Part shown: piece by piece, positions 33,268-41,358 of the stretch
Position numbering within the stretch: the first letter of the stretch is position 1
How the letters are laid out: every line of letters starts with the position of its first letter
NCBI GenBank assembly: GCA_902762435.1
Contig: CACWOH010000014.1
Coordinates: forward strand, 60,282 to 124,281
Source of the DNA: an uncultured Bacteroidia bacterium
GTDB taxonomy: Bacteria; Bacteroidota; Bacteroidia; Bacteroidales; UBA932
Reading direction: 5' to 3'
Length of the DNA: 64,000 nucleotides
Notes under the pieces: generated by a model
What the model saw: the letters and a program-made list of their open reading frames with translations, nothing else
Told to the model about the DNA's origin: nothing
Database searches by the model: none
Translations under genes and position numbers: made by a program

Positions 33268-35918
33268 CAGAAAATCAGGTTGAGGTTGATATACGGGATG
33301 GGATAGGCGAAGACGGAGAGCAGGTAGCTTTCCGTGCCGTCGAAGAAGATCGAGTACGCATTCTTGCGGGCGGTCACGTTATAGACGCCGATCGTCCAGG
33401 ACATGTGCGAGAACTGCCTGAGGTAGTGCCCCGGGTCGATGTTGACGGCCAGGTCCAGGCGGAAGTAGTCCGGAATGCGGTAGGTGTTGCGCTGCGTGTA
33501 GGCGAGCCGCCAGCCGCCGCCGTAGCGGAACGTGCCGATGGGCAGGGTGACGGGCCGGCCCGTCGAGTATTCGACGTTGGCGGACAGGGAGTAGCGGTGG
33601 GTGAACTTGTAGTTGCCGACCAGTTTCACCTCGTGCGGCTTGTCGTGCGGAGCGTTGTACCAGGCGCCGCCGTTGATGGTTTCCACGCCGCGGTCCGCCA
33701 TCTCGCGCAGGAGCGAGCGGGAATAGGAGTAGGAGAGCCAGCCGGTGAGCTTGCCGGAACTCTTCTTGGCCATCACTTCCACGCCGTAGGCCTTGCCGTA
33801 GGTCTCCACGAGGTCGTCGGCGAGGTGGGGGTTCATCAGGGTGACGGCGCCGGACTTGTAGTCCAGCTGGTGCGACGTGCGCTTGTAGTAGGCCTCCGCC
33901 GTCAGGTCCACGGAGCCGTCCGCGACGGTCCAGTACAGGCCGGCGGCGGCCTGCCAGCCGGTCTGCGGCCGGATGCGGTCGGTGGACAGCTGCCAGGTGT
34001 CGATGGGCGAGATGGACGAGGTGTTGGAGATGAGGTGGATGTGCTGGCTCATCGTGTTGAAGCCGGCTTTCACCGAGAGGTTGTCCAGGAAGGAATACTT
34101 GCCTGACAGGCGGAGTTCCGGGGTCAGGTAGAACTTGGCGGGGTTCAGGGCCAGCAGGCCGCTCAGGCGCACGCCGCCTTCGAAGGAGAGCTTCGGCGTC
34201 ACCGTCCAGTTGTCGCTGGCGAACAGGGCGGGCTCCAGCGCCTGCTGCCGGTCGAGCGCCCAGGTCCGTACCAGCGACTCGCCCTCATAGAGCGGCGACA
34301 TGGCGCCGGGCTGCAGGTTGTAGTAGGTGGTGTTGGCGCCGAAGGTGAGGCTGTGGGCGTCGCTGACGCCATAGCTGAAGATCAGTTTGCCGAAGCCCTG
34401 GTGGATCTGCGTGTCCACGCGGTAGCCGGACATCTGGTTCCGGCCCAGGCTGTTGTCCAGGCGGGCGCCGTAGCGGTCGTAGCCGGCGGAAGCCGTCAGG
34501 TTGAGCCGGCTGCTGATGCGGTTGCGCCATTTCAGGGAGGCGTTGAGGTTGGCGTAGCGGAAGGCCGGGTCGCGCGAGAACTCGAAGCCGTCCCGCGACC
34601 AGTACACATAGGCCTGGAGGGTGTTGGCGTCGTTGATCTTGTGCGTCAGTGAGGCGTTCACGTCGCTGAAGGAGGCTTTTCCGCCCGCGTACTCGCTGTT
34701 CTTGGGAAGCAGGTTCAGCAGCCAGTTGGAGTAGGTGGTGCGGCCGCCGAGCAGGAAGGTGGTGCGGTCCTTGACGAGCGGTCCTTCCAGGTGGAAGCGG
34801 CTGGTCAGCAGGCCGATGCCCATCGATCCGGCGATCTTGTTGGCGTTGCCTTCGCGGCTGCGCACGTCCAGCACCGAGGAGATGCGCCCGCCGAACTCGG
34901 CGGGGATGCTGCTCTTGTACAGCTCCACCTCGCTCACGATGTCGGGGTTGAAGGCGGAGAAGATGCCGAACAGGTGCGTAGGGTTGTAGATGGTGCCGTC
35001 GTTGAACAGGATGAGGTTCTGGTCGGTGGAGCCGCCGCGCACGTTGAAGCCGCTGGAGGCCTCGCCCACGGACTTCACGCCCGGCAGGGTGAGGACGGCC
35101 TTGATGATGTCGCCTTCGCCGAAGGCGCTCGGAATCTTGTTGATCACCTCCATCCGGACGCGTTCCAGGCCCATCTTGGCGTCGCGGTGGTGGGAGACGG
35201 CGTCGGCGGAGATCACAGCGCTGTTCAGCGCCAGGACCTTCTCCTTCATCACGACATCCAGCACGCCGTCGTCCCAGACCTTGAGGGTGAGGTGCATGTC
35301 GTCGAGGGAGTAGCCGCTGAGGTTCAGCAGGTTGTCCCCGACGGGCAGGGCCAGGCGGTAGAAGCCGTTCACGTCGGTGACGGTGTAGGCGCCGCTCTTC
35401 TCGTCATAGACGGACACGCCCGTGAGCGGCTCGCCGGAGGCGACGTCGCGGACGTGGCCGCTGAGATAGACCTTGCCGTGGCGGCCGGCGCTGCTCTCGC
35501 CGATTTCGTACACCTTGTTCTGGAAGGTCACCACGGCGCTCTGCTCGGCGAGGTATTTCTGCAGTTCGCTGTCGTCGGACAGGGACTTGCCGCTGTCGAA
35601 ATAGCCGGTGGGCAGGGAGGTGAAGACGGACTTGCTGTGCAGGATGAAGCGGGCGGAGCCGTATTCGCTGACCACGTAGCCCTTTTCGCGCAGGGCGTCG
35701 AAGGCGGATTCGAGGAACTGTGCCCGCGGCGCGCTCACGCTGAAGGTGGACTGCTCGGCTTCGTCCTTGACGTAATAGATGTCGGGCCGGAACTCCTTCC
35801 GCAGGAAGCGGACGAGCGAGTCCAGTTCCACGCGCCTGACCTCCAGGAGGTCCTGCGCATGCAGTCCGCCTCCGCCCAGGCAAGCGGCCAGCAGGAGGAT
35901 GCAGGTGAATCTTTTCAT
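33267..35918 (-). CDS. TonB-dependent receptor with STN and carboxypeptidase-like domains
   Basis: Protein of 883 residues. Signal peptide (MKRFTCILLLAACLGGGGLHAQ), an N-terminal STN-like region (about 25-95), a carboxypeptidase D regulatory-like beta domain (about 150-215; GHVRDVASGEPLTGVSVYDE), a plug (about 240-350; GFNVRGGSTDQNLILFNDGT) and an outer-membrane beta barrel ending PYINLNLIF. The STN domain often links receptors to anti-sigma signalling, but no sigma/anti-sigma pair is in this window. Substrate not evident. Overlaps upstream gene by 4 nt. Confidence 0.93.
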   Translation of the reverse strand: MKRFTCILLLAACLGGGGLHAQDLLEVRRVELDSLVRFLRKEFRPDIYYVKDEAEQSTFSVSAPRAQFLESAFDALREKGYVVSEYGSARFILHSKSVFTSLPTGYFDSGKSLSDDSELQKYLAEQSAVVTFQNKVYEIGESSAGRHGKVYLSGHVRDVASGEPLTGVSVYDEKSGAYTVTDVNGFYRLALPVGDNLLNLSGYSLDDMHLTLKVWDDGVLDVVMKEKVLALNSAVISADAVSHHRDAKMGLERVRMEVINKIPSAFGEGDIIKAVLTLPGVKSVGEASSGFNVRGGSTDQNLILFNDGTIYNPTHLFGIFSAFNPDIVSEVELYKSSIPAEFGGRISSVLDVRSREGNANKIAGSMGIGLLTSRFHLEGPLVKDRTTFLLGGRTTYSNWLLNLLPKNSEYAGGKASFSDVNASLTHKINDANTLQAYVYWSRDGFEFSRDPAFRYANLNASLKWRNRISSRLNLTASAGYDRYGARLDNSLGRNQMSGYRVDTQIHQGFGKLIFSYGVSDAHSLTFGANTTYYNLQPGAMSPLYEGESLVRTWALDRQQALEPALFASDNWTVTPKLSFEGGVRLSGLLALNPAKFYLTPELRLSGKYSFLDNLSVKAGFNTMSQHIHLISNTSSISPIDTWQLSTDRIRPQTGWQAAAGLYWTVADGSVDLTAEAYYKRTSHQLDYKSGAVTLMNPHLADDLVETYGKAYGVEVMAKKSSGKLTGWLSYSYSRSLLREMADRGVETINGGAWYNAPHDKPHEVKLVGNYKFTHRYSLSANVEYSTGRPVTLPIGTFRYGGGWRLAYTQRNTYRIPDYFRLDLAVNIDPGHYLRQFSHMSWTIGVYNVTARKNAYSIFFDGTESYLLSVFAYPIPYINLNLIF

Positions 35919-36649
35919 CGGGCGGCGGTGTTGAGGACCAGTTTGCAGAAATCGTCGAAACCCAGGCCTGCCGGCTGCTGGCGGGCGGCGTTGACGGCCT
36001 GGCGGATCTGCCGCTTCCGGTCCGGGAACTTGCGGATCAGCGCGTTCCGGCTCCGGAAGCGCGTGACATGGCCTTCGGCGTCACGGAAGTAATAGACCCT
36101 GTGGATGGCGAAATGCCGGGTATAGTTGCTGCGGTAATGCTCGTCGTAGTAGCCGATGGCATCGCCGTTGACGTTCTGGGTGTTGGAATCCACCACCTTA
36201 TATACGTGCTTGTACACGTGCTCCGGGCCGTCTCCGAACTCTTCATAGAACCCGGCCGGCAGATTCTCTCCCGGCCCGATGCCCACGAAGCGGCTCTCTC
36301 CTATCGTGAACGACGGGGTGAGGTCCGGGGTGAGCGCGACGACGAACGGGCTGTTGGCCAGTTTCACGAGGGCGCGCTGCTCCACGGCGTCGATGTTGAG
36401 GGCCACGTTGTGGTAGAACCTGTCTTCGAAGGTGATGTCGCCGCTTTCGAACTCGGGCTTTGACCAATACTGATGGCCGTTCGCGAGCACGTTGTACTTC
36501 GCGCCCTGCCTCCCGCGGTACAGGATGGAGCGTTCTCCGGCGGCCTGCTGGAAACTCTCCAGCTCGGGCGGAACCTGTGCCCGGACGCACGGGGACCCTG
36601 CGAGCAGGGCGAAGACGCTGACAATGGTTAATAATACGGTTTTTCCCAT
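35915..36649 (-). CDS. Secreted protein of the TonB/DUF4249 cluster
   Basis: Protein of 244 residues from MGKTVLLTIVSVFALLAGSP, a clear signal peptide. The frame has an ATG six codons upstream (36667), but a perfect promoter (-33 TTTG, 19 bp, TACCTTTG) lies between the two, so the downstream start is chosen. The mature protein (ALVKLANSPFVVALTPDLTP, KHVYKVVDSNTQNVNGDAIG) has no family I can name with confidence. It leads the unit with the TonB receptor and DUF4249 lipoprotein. Confidence 0.72.
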   Translation of the reverse strand: MGKTVLLTIVSVFALLAGSPCVRAQVPPELESFQQAAGERSILYRGRQGAKYNVLANGHQYWSKPEFESGDITFEDRFYHNVALNIDAVEQRALVKLANSPFVVALTPDLTPSFTIGESRFVGIGPGENLPAGFYEEFGDGPEHVYKHVYKVVDSNTQNVNGDAIGYYDEHYRSNYTRHFAIHRVYYFRDAEGHVTRFRSRNALIRKFPDRKRQIRQAVNAARQQPAGLGFDDFCKLVLNTAAR

Positions 36650-36654
36650 GAGTC

Positions 36655-36685
36655 CAAAGGTATTCATAAAACCTCAAATATCAAA
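36655..36685 (-). promoter_or_regulatory. Promoter TTTG-N19-TACCTTTG of the TonB receptor cluster
   Basis: On the minus strand TTTG (36682-36685) and TACCTTTG (36655-36662) are separated by 19 bp, a perfect match to the Bacteroidota consensus. The -7 box ends 5 nt before the ATG at 36649, so the message would be leaderless. Confidence 0.75.
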
Positions 36686-36775
36686 CAAGAAAGCCACTTA
36701 TATAACGCACAAGAAGGGGAAGAACTGCATCGGCCCGGAAAAACAATCGCATCTGTGCCGGAAATAAGATAACTT

Positions 36776-36806
36776 TTTGGTATATTGGAAAAAATGTCTA
36801 AATTTG
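36776..36806 (+). promoter_or_regulatory. Promoter TTTG-N19-TAAATTTG of rpsO
   Basis: TTTG at 36776-36779 and TAAATTTG at 36799-36806 with a 19-bp spacer. The predicted start is near 36810, about 58 nt before the rpsO ATG. Confidence 0.8.
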
Positions 36807-36809
36807 CAC

Positions 36810-36834
36810 GCTTTTTCCCGCGGTGGGAGAAAGC
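36810..36834 (+). promoter_or_regulatory. 5'-terminal hairpin in the rpsO leader
   Basis: GCTTTTTCCC and GGGAGAAAGC form a 10-bp stem with one G-U pair and a 5-nt loop. It sits at the very start of the predicted transcript. It may stabilise the mRNA or take part in S15 autoregulation; the second is only a guess, because no known S15 leader motif was recognised. Confidence 0.5.
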
Positions 36835-36867
36835 TGATGTTTAACCCCCAAATTATTTTGCTCAAAC

Positions 36868-37072
36868 ATGGCTGAATATCTGATGCCTGAGAAGAAGCAA
36901 GAGATTTTCGCGAAGTACGGGAAGTCCAATAAGGACACCGGCTCTCCTGAGAGTCAGGTTGCTTTATTTTCCTACCGTATCGCTCACCTTACCTCAGATC
37001 CTGGATTACCTCCAGACGATCGACATCGAGAGATACCGCAACATCGTCAAGGAGCTCGGTCTCCGCCGATAA
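36868..37072 (+). pseudogene. rpsO: Ribosomal protein S15 gene with internal deletion
   Basis: The first 42 codons are normal S15 ([20 protein letters not shown] ... SYRIAHLT). The last 25 codons ([15 protein letters not shown] ... LGLRR, stop at 37070-37072) are also normal but sit in the +1 frame from 36995 on. About 24 codons in between, which contain the conserved HLK...KDYS 16S rRNA-binding part, are missing; the gap is about 71 nt (3n-1). Read straight on, the frame gives a 70-residue protein with a nonsense tail ending at 37080. S15 is a single-copy core ribosomal protein, so this is either an assembly fault or true damage. Followed by a strong terminator. Confidence 0.85.
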
Positions 37073-37090
37073 GCAGATAGGAAAAGACGA

Positions 37091-37123
37091 GGGATGGTTC
37101 CCGGGCGGAACCATCCCTTTTTT
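37091..37123 (+). terminator. Intrinsic terminator after rpsO
   Basis: GGGATGGTTCC, loop CGGGC, GGAACCATCCC then TTTTTT: an 11-bp perfect stem with a T run, 18 nt after the rpsO stop. Confidence 0.92.
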
Positions 37124-37184
37124 GACGGAAAAGACGCCTGTTAGACAGGCTCAAGACGTATAAAGACGCAATAGAGAAACAGTA

Positions 37185-39605
37185 ATGAACGTTATCAACA
37201 AAAAGATCGAACTCGCGGACGGCCGCGTGATCGAGATCGAGACCGGCAAACTGGCCAAGCAGGCCGCCGGCTCCGCCGTTGTCAAGATGGGAGGTACGAT
37301 GATCCTCGCCACCGTGACCTGTGCCGACGAAGTCAAGGAAGGCACCGATTTCATGCCCCTCACCGTGGACTACCGTGAGAAGTACTACGCCGCCGGGCGT
37401 TTCCCCGGAGGTTTCCTGAAGCGCGAGAGCAAGCCCTCCGACTACGAGGTGCTCATCGCCCGCCTGGTGGACCGTCCCATCCGCCCGCTGTGGCCGGATG
37501 ACTTCCACCTCGAGGTCTTCGTGCAGCTCAGCCTCATCTCTGCGGAGAAGGATATCCAGCCCGACGCCCTCGCCGGCCTGGCCGCTTCCTGCGCCCTCGC
37601 CACCTCCGACCTGCCCTTCGGCGGCCCGGTCTCCGAAGTGCGCGTGAGCCGGATTGGCGGCGAATTCGTCATCAACCCGACCTTCTCCCAGATGCAGCAC
37701 TCCGACCTCGAACTGATGGTCGCCGCCACCGAGGAGAACATCATGATGGTCGAGGGCGAGATGAACGAGGTGTCCGAGCACGACATGCTCGAGGCCATCA
37801 AGTTCGCCCACGAGGAAATCAAGAAGCACTGCCGCGTGCAGAAGGAGCTCATGCACGAGCTCGGCACCGACGTGAACAAGCGTGACTATCCCCACGATCC
37901 CGAGGACGAGGAGCTGAAGAAGGCCGTGCACGAGTTCTGCTACGACAAGTGCTATGCCCTCGCGAAGGCCGCCAAGCCCAAGAAGGAGCGTGAGGAAGGC
38001 TTCAAGGCCATCAAAGAGGAGTTCCTCGCCACGATTCCGGAAGAGGAGCTCGAGGAGAAGACCCCGCTCGTGGAGCGCTACTACCACGCCGAGGAGAAAG
38101 AGGCCATGCGCAACTTGATCCTCGACGAGGGCATCCGCCTGGACGGCCGCGTCTGCAACGAGGTGCGCCCGATCTGGTGCGAGGTGGACTACCTGCCCTG
38201 CGCCCACGGCTCCGCCATCTTCACCCGCGGCGAGACCCAGTCCCTCGCGACGGTGACCCTCGGCACCAAGCTCGACATGAAGGAGATGGACGAGGTGCTC
38301 ATCCAGGGCGACCAGCAGTTCGTCCTCCACTACAACTTCCCGCCGTTCGCCACCGGTGAGGCCAAGCCGCAGCGCGGCCCCGGCCGCCGCGAGATCGGCC
38401 ACGGCAACCTGGCGATGCGCGCCCTCAAGCCGGTCGTGCCCCTCGCCCCGGAGAACCCGTACGCCGTGCGCGTTGTCTCCGACATCCTCGAGTCCAACGG
38501 TTCGTCTTCGATGGCGTCCGTCTGCGGCGGCTGCCTGGCGCTCATGGACGCCGGCGTGAAGATCAAGAAGCCGGTCGCCGGCGTGGCGATGGGCCTGATC
38601 ACCGACGAAATCCACCCCAATGACCGTTACGCCATCCTGACCGACATCCTCGGCGACGAGGACCACCTCGGCGACATGGACTTCAAGGTCACCGGCACCG
38701 CCGACGGCATCACCGCCACCCAGATGGACATCAAGGTGGACGGCCTGTCCTACGACGTGCTGGAGAAGGCCCTCGAGCAGGCCCGTCAGGGACGCCTGCA
38801 CATCATGGGCGAAATGATGAAGACCATCAGCGAGCCGCGCGAGGACTACAAGCCCTTCGTGCCCCGCATCGTCCAGATCCGCATCCCGGCCGAGTTCATC
38901 GGCGCGGTCATCGGCAAAGGCGGCGAGACCATCCAGAAAATCCAGAAGGAGACGGGTACCGTCATCAACATCGACGAGGAGCCGATTCCGGGCACCAACC
39001 TCACCGAGGGTGTCGTGGACATCGCTTCCGACAACGCGGACAACATGCAGAAGGCCCTCGACTGGATCAAGGGTATCTGCGCCGTGCCCGAGGTGGGCAA
39101 GACCTACCACGGCCGCGTCGTGTCCATCCTCGACTTCGGCGCCTTCATCGAGATCCTGCCGGGCAAGGAAGGCCTGCTGCACGTCTCCGAGATCGCGTGG
39201 AACAAGACCGAGAAGGTCGAGGACGTCCTGGCCGTCGGCGACGAGGTGGACGTCAAGCTCCTCGAGATCGATGCCAAGACCGGTAAGATGCGCCTTTCGA
39301 TGCGCGCCCTGACCGAGAAGCCGGAAGGCTACAAGGAGCCGGAGCGCCGTCCCCGCGGCGGTAACGACCGCGGCAATGGCGGTGAGCGCCGGGGTGCCGA
39401 CCGTGGCGAGCGTCGCGGCGGTGACCGCGGTGACCGTGGTGAGCGCCGGGGTGGCGAGCGTGGCGAACGCCGCGAAGGCGGCCGTGAGAACCGCGGCGGC
39501 GAGCACCGTGGCGGTGACCGCCCGCGCCGCAGCTTCGGCCCGCGCAACGAGGCTCCCGCGCCGTCCTTCGACGACTTCAAGGAGACCGTCGACGAGGTCT
39601 TCTAG
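37185..39605 (+). CDS. pnp: Polyribonucleotide nucleotidyltransferase with RG-rich tail
   Basis: Protein of 806 residues that degrades RNA phosphorolytically 3' to 5'. Two RNase PH-type domains ([20 protein letters not shown]; later [18 protein letters not shown]), a KH domain (about 560-600, [19 protein letters not shown]), an S1 domain (about 640-710, [20 protein letters not shown]) and an 85-residue tail rich in R, G, E and D (units like [11 protein letters not shown]). The tail is an RNA-binding RGG-like extension not found in E. coli PNPase. A 6-bp hairpin (GCCTGT TAG ACAGGC, 37136-37150) lies upstream in the leader. No own TAnnTTTG box was seen. Confidence 0.96.
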   Translation: MNVINKKIELADGRVIEIETGKLAKQAAGSAVVKMGGTMILATVTCADEVKEGTDFMPLTVDYREKYYAAGRFPGGFLKRESKPSDYEVLIARLVDRPIRPLWPDDFHLEVFVQLSLISAEKDIQPDALAGLAASCALATSDLPFGGPVSEVRVSRIGGEFVINPTFSQMQHSDLELMVAATEENIMMVEGEMNEVSEHDMLEAIKFAHEEIKKHCRVQKELMHELGTDVNKRDYPHDPEDEELKKAVHEFCYDKCYALAKAAKPKKEREEGFKAIKEEFLATIPEEELEEKTPLVERYYHAEEKEAMRNLILDEGIRLDGRVCNEVRPIWCEVDYLPCAHGSAIFTRGETQSLATVTLGTKLDMKEMDEVLIQGDQQFVLHYNFPPFATGEAKPQRGPGRREIGHGNLAMRALKPVVPLAPENPYAVRVVSDILESNGSSSMASVCGGCLALMDAGVKIKKPVAGVAMGLITDEIHPNDRYAILTDILGDEDHLGDMDFKVTGTADGITATQMDIKVDGLSYDVLEKALEQARQGRLHIMGEMMKTISEPREDYKPFVPRIVQIRIPAEFIGAVIGKGGETIQKIQKETGTVINIDEEPIPGTNLTEGVVDIASDNADNMQKALDWIKGICAVPEVGKTYHGRVVSILDFGAFIEILPGKEGLLHVSEIAWNKTEKVEDVLAVGDEVDVKLLEIDAKTGKMRLSMRALTEKPEGYKEPERRPRGGNDRGNGGERRGADRGERRGGDRGDRGERRGGERGERREGGRENRGGEHRGGDRPRRSFGPRNEAPAPSFDDFKETVDEVF

Positions 39606-39620
39606 GACCTGCCGATCATA

Positions 39621-39655
39621 GAAAGCGCCTGCCTCAATCGGGGCAGGCGCTTTTC
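39621..39655 (+). terminator. Intrinsic terminator after pnp
   Basis: AAGCGCCTGCC and GGCAGGCGCTT form an 11-bp stem with a loop of about 9 nt, then TTTTCTTGTT. 16 nt after the pnp stop; it may also serve the converging esterase gene. Confidence 0.88.
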
Positions 39656-39683
39656 TTGTTATCTGACCGTCAAATGATTACGC

Positions 39684-40589
39684 CTAGTCGATCAGGGCGT
39701 TCTTCTCGACGGTCCAACCTTCGCGCTGCGACAGGCCGCAAGGCGTTCCCTGGAACATCTTGGCGGCTTCCTTGTCGCCCTTCAGCTGCCACTGCAGCCA
39801 GGCGAGGGCCGGGACGGTGAACTCGCCGCCGTGCTCCTGGCGGTAGGTGCCGCCGTGGCCCACGGGATAGTTCGCCGCAAAGGCGGGCACCTTCTCCAGC
39901 CGGTGGAAATCGTCCATGCCGTTCAGGTAGGCGATGTCGGTCTCGCCGCCGAGGATGTAGATCACCGGGACCTTGATGTTCTGGAGCTTCTCCTTCTCGG
40001 GCATCGGCATGCCGGGCACGGCGCCGGCCGGGTTGATGAACAGGCCGCTGTTGCAGATCATGATGGTCTTCAGGCGCGGATCGGCGGAGTTGTCCAGGGT
40101 CTGCAGGCCGCCGCAGGACATGCCGGCCGCCGCGATGGCGTCGGTGTCGATGCGTCCGTAGTACGGGCTCTCCTTGTCGGCGTTCTGCGCGATGGCCCAT
40201 TCGATGGCCTCAATCTGCTGGGCGGACGTGGACTGCGGCCCGCGGTAGGGCTTCTCTTCCATCGGGATGTAGCCGGAGGCGATCACGAGGAAACCGTGCG
40301 AGGCGATCTCGTTGAGGAACTTATAATGCTCCCATGGGGAGTTGGTGCAGGCGCCGTTGCCCCAGACGAGCAGCGGCAGTTTGTTGGCCTTGCCGAAGGG
40401 GGCGAGGTTCTGCGGGGCGAAGATGGTGTGGGCCTCCAGCGAGGGATCCTCGAGCATCAGCACTTTGTAGGGACCGGTGCCGCCGTCTTCGACGACCAGC
40501 GACTGGGAAGCCGCGGGGGCGACTTCCTTGGGGGTGCAGCCGGCCAGCACGAAGGCGCAGGCGGCCATCAGAAAGGAGATCTTTTTCAT
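39684..40589 (-). CDS. Alpha/beta-hydrolase lipoprotein (esterase-like)
   Basis: Protein of 301 residues from MKKISFLMAACAFVLAGC, a lipoprotein signal with lipobox VLAGC; the frame extends 10 codons upstream. The fold shows LPLLVWGNGACTNSPWEHYK (oxyanion region), the nucleophile elbow GMSCGG (GxSxGG), an acid region around YILGGETDIAYL and the catalytic His in VGHGGTY. Similar to poly-ester or acyl hydrolases of the dienelactone-hydrolase type; substrate unknown. It starts 4 nt after the nitrilase stop and is the last gene in the run. Confidence 0.82.
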   Translation of the reverse strand: MKKISFLMAACAFVLAGCTPKEVAPAASQSLVVEDGGTGPYKVLMLEDPSLEAHTIFAPQNLAPFGKANKLPLLVWGNGACTNSPWEHYKFLNEIASHGFLVIASGYIPMEEKPYRGPQSTSAQQIEAIEWAIAQNADKESPYYGRIDTDAIAAAGMSCGGLQTLDNSADPRLKTIMICNSGLFINPAGAVPGMPMPEKEKLQNIKVPVIYILGGETDIAYLNGMDDFHRLEKVPAFAANYPVGHGGTYRQEHGGEFTVPALAWLQWQLKGDKEAAKMFQGTPCGLSQREGWTVEKNALID

Positions 40590-40593
40590 TTTA

Positions 40594-41358
40594 TCATAAG
40601 GTTTTAAAAGCATCTGCATCTTCCAGGACGGGGAATTTGGCGTGGTAGTCCGCGAGGTGCTGAAGGTCGATCTCTCCGGCGATCGCGGCTTCCCGGCCGT
40701 CGGGCGCCGCGGTGAGCGTTTCGCCGTAGGGCCCGATGAAGGCGGTGCCGCCGTCGTACGCGCACACGGGATCGCTGCCCACGCGGTTCACGGCCGCCAC
40801 GTAGCAGGCGTTCTCGATGGCACGGGCGCGCGTCAGCGTGTCCCACGCGAAGCGCCGCACGTCGGGCCAACTGGCCACCAGCAGGATGGCGTCGTAGTCG
40901 TCCCGGTTGCGCAGCCACACGGGAAAGCGAAGGTCGTAGCACACGGCCAGCAGGAAGCGGACGCCGCTGTATTCGACGATGACGCGCTTGCTGCCGGCGA
41001 GGAAACGCTCGCCCTCGCCGCCGTAGCCGAACAGGTGGCGCTTGTCATACTGCTCATAGCTGCCGTCCGGCCGGACGAAGAAGAAGCGGTTGGCGCATTT
41101 GCCGCCCGGGAGGGCCAGGGCAATGCTGCCGGCGATGGCGGCGTCCAGTTCGGCGGCCTTGCGCCGCATCCAGGCCAGGCCTGCGCTGGGCTCCGTCTCG
41201 ACGGTGGCGTCGGGCAGGGTGGCGAAGCCGGTGGAGAACATCTCCGGGAGGACGTAGAGCGCGGCCGGCGGTGCGCCGGCGAGCAGGGTGTCCAGGTGCG
41301 CGCAGTTCGCCTGCGGGTCGCCCCAGACGATATCGGACTGGATCAAACAGATTTTCAT
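40594..41358 (-). CDS. Nitrilase-family amidohydrolase (omega-amidase like)
   Basis: Protein of 254 residues. The Glu-Lys-Cys triad is visible: LPEMFSTGF, YDKRHLFGYGGE and AVCYDLRFPVW. This short, single-domain form resembles omega-amidase/YafV proteins, which repair transaminated glutamine or similar metabolites. The ATG at 41356-41358 shares one base with the stop of the transporter gene. Longer upstream frames overlap that gene and were not used. Confidence 0.88.
   Translation of the reverse strand: MKICLIQSDIVWGDPQANCAHLDTLLAGAPPAALYVLPEMFSTGFATLPDATVETEPSAGLAWMRRKAAELDAAIAGSIALALPGGKCANRFFFVRPDGSYEQYDKRHLFGYGGEGERFLAGSKRVIVEYSGVRFLLAVCYDLRFPVWLRNRDDYDAILLVASWPDVRRFAWDTLTRARAIENACYVAAVNRVGSDPVCAYDGGTAFIGPYGETLTAAPDGREAAIAGEIDLQHLADYHAKFPVLEDADAFKTL

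Noticed and set aside
36994-37080. Alternative C-terminus of rpsO ([13 protein letters not shown]...) as a real new S15 form
   Set aside because: The normal S15 C-terminus is present base for base in the +1 frame, so the in-frame tail is just a frameshift product.
37136-37150. Short hairpin before pnp as an RNase III autoregulation site
   Set aside because: A 6-bp stem is too short for RNase III cleavage as known in E. coli; kept only as a remark in the pnp entry.
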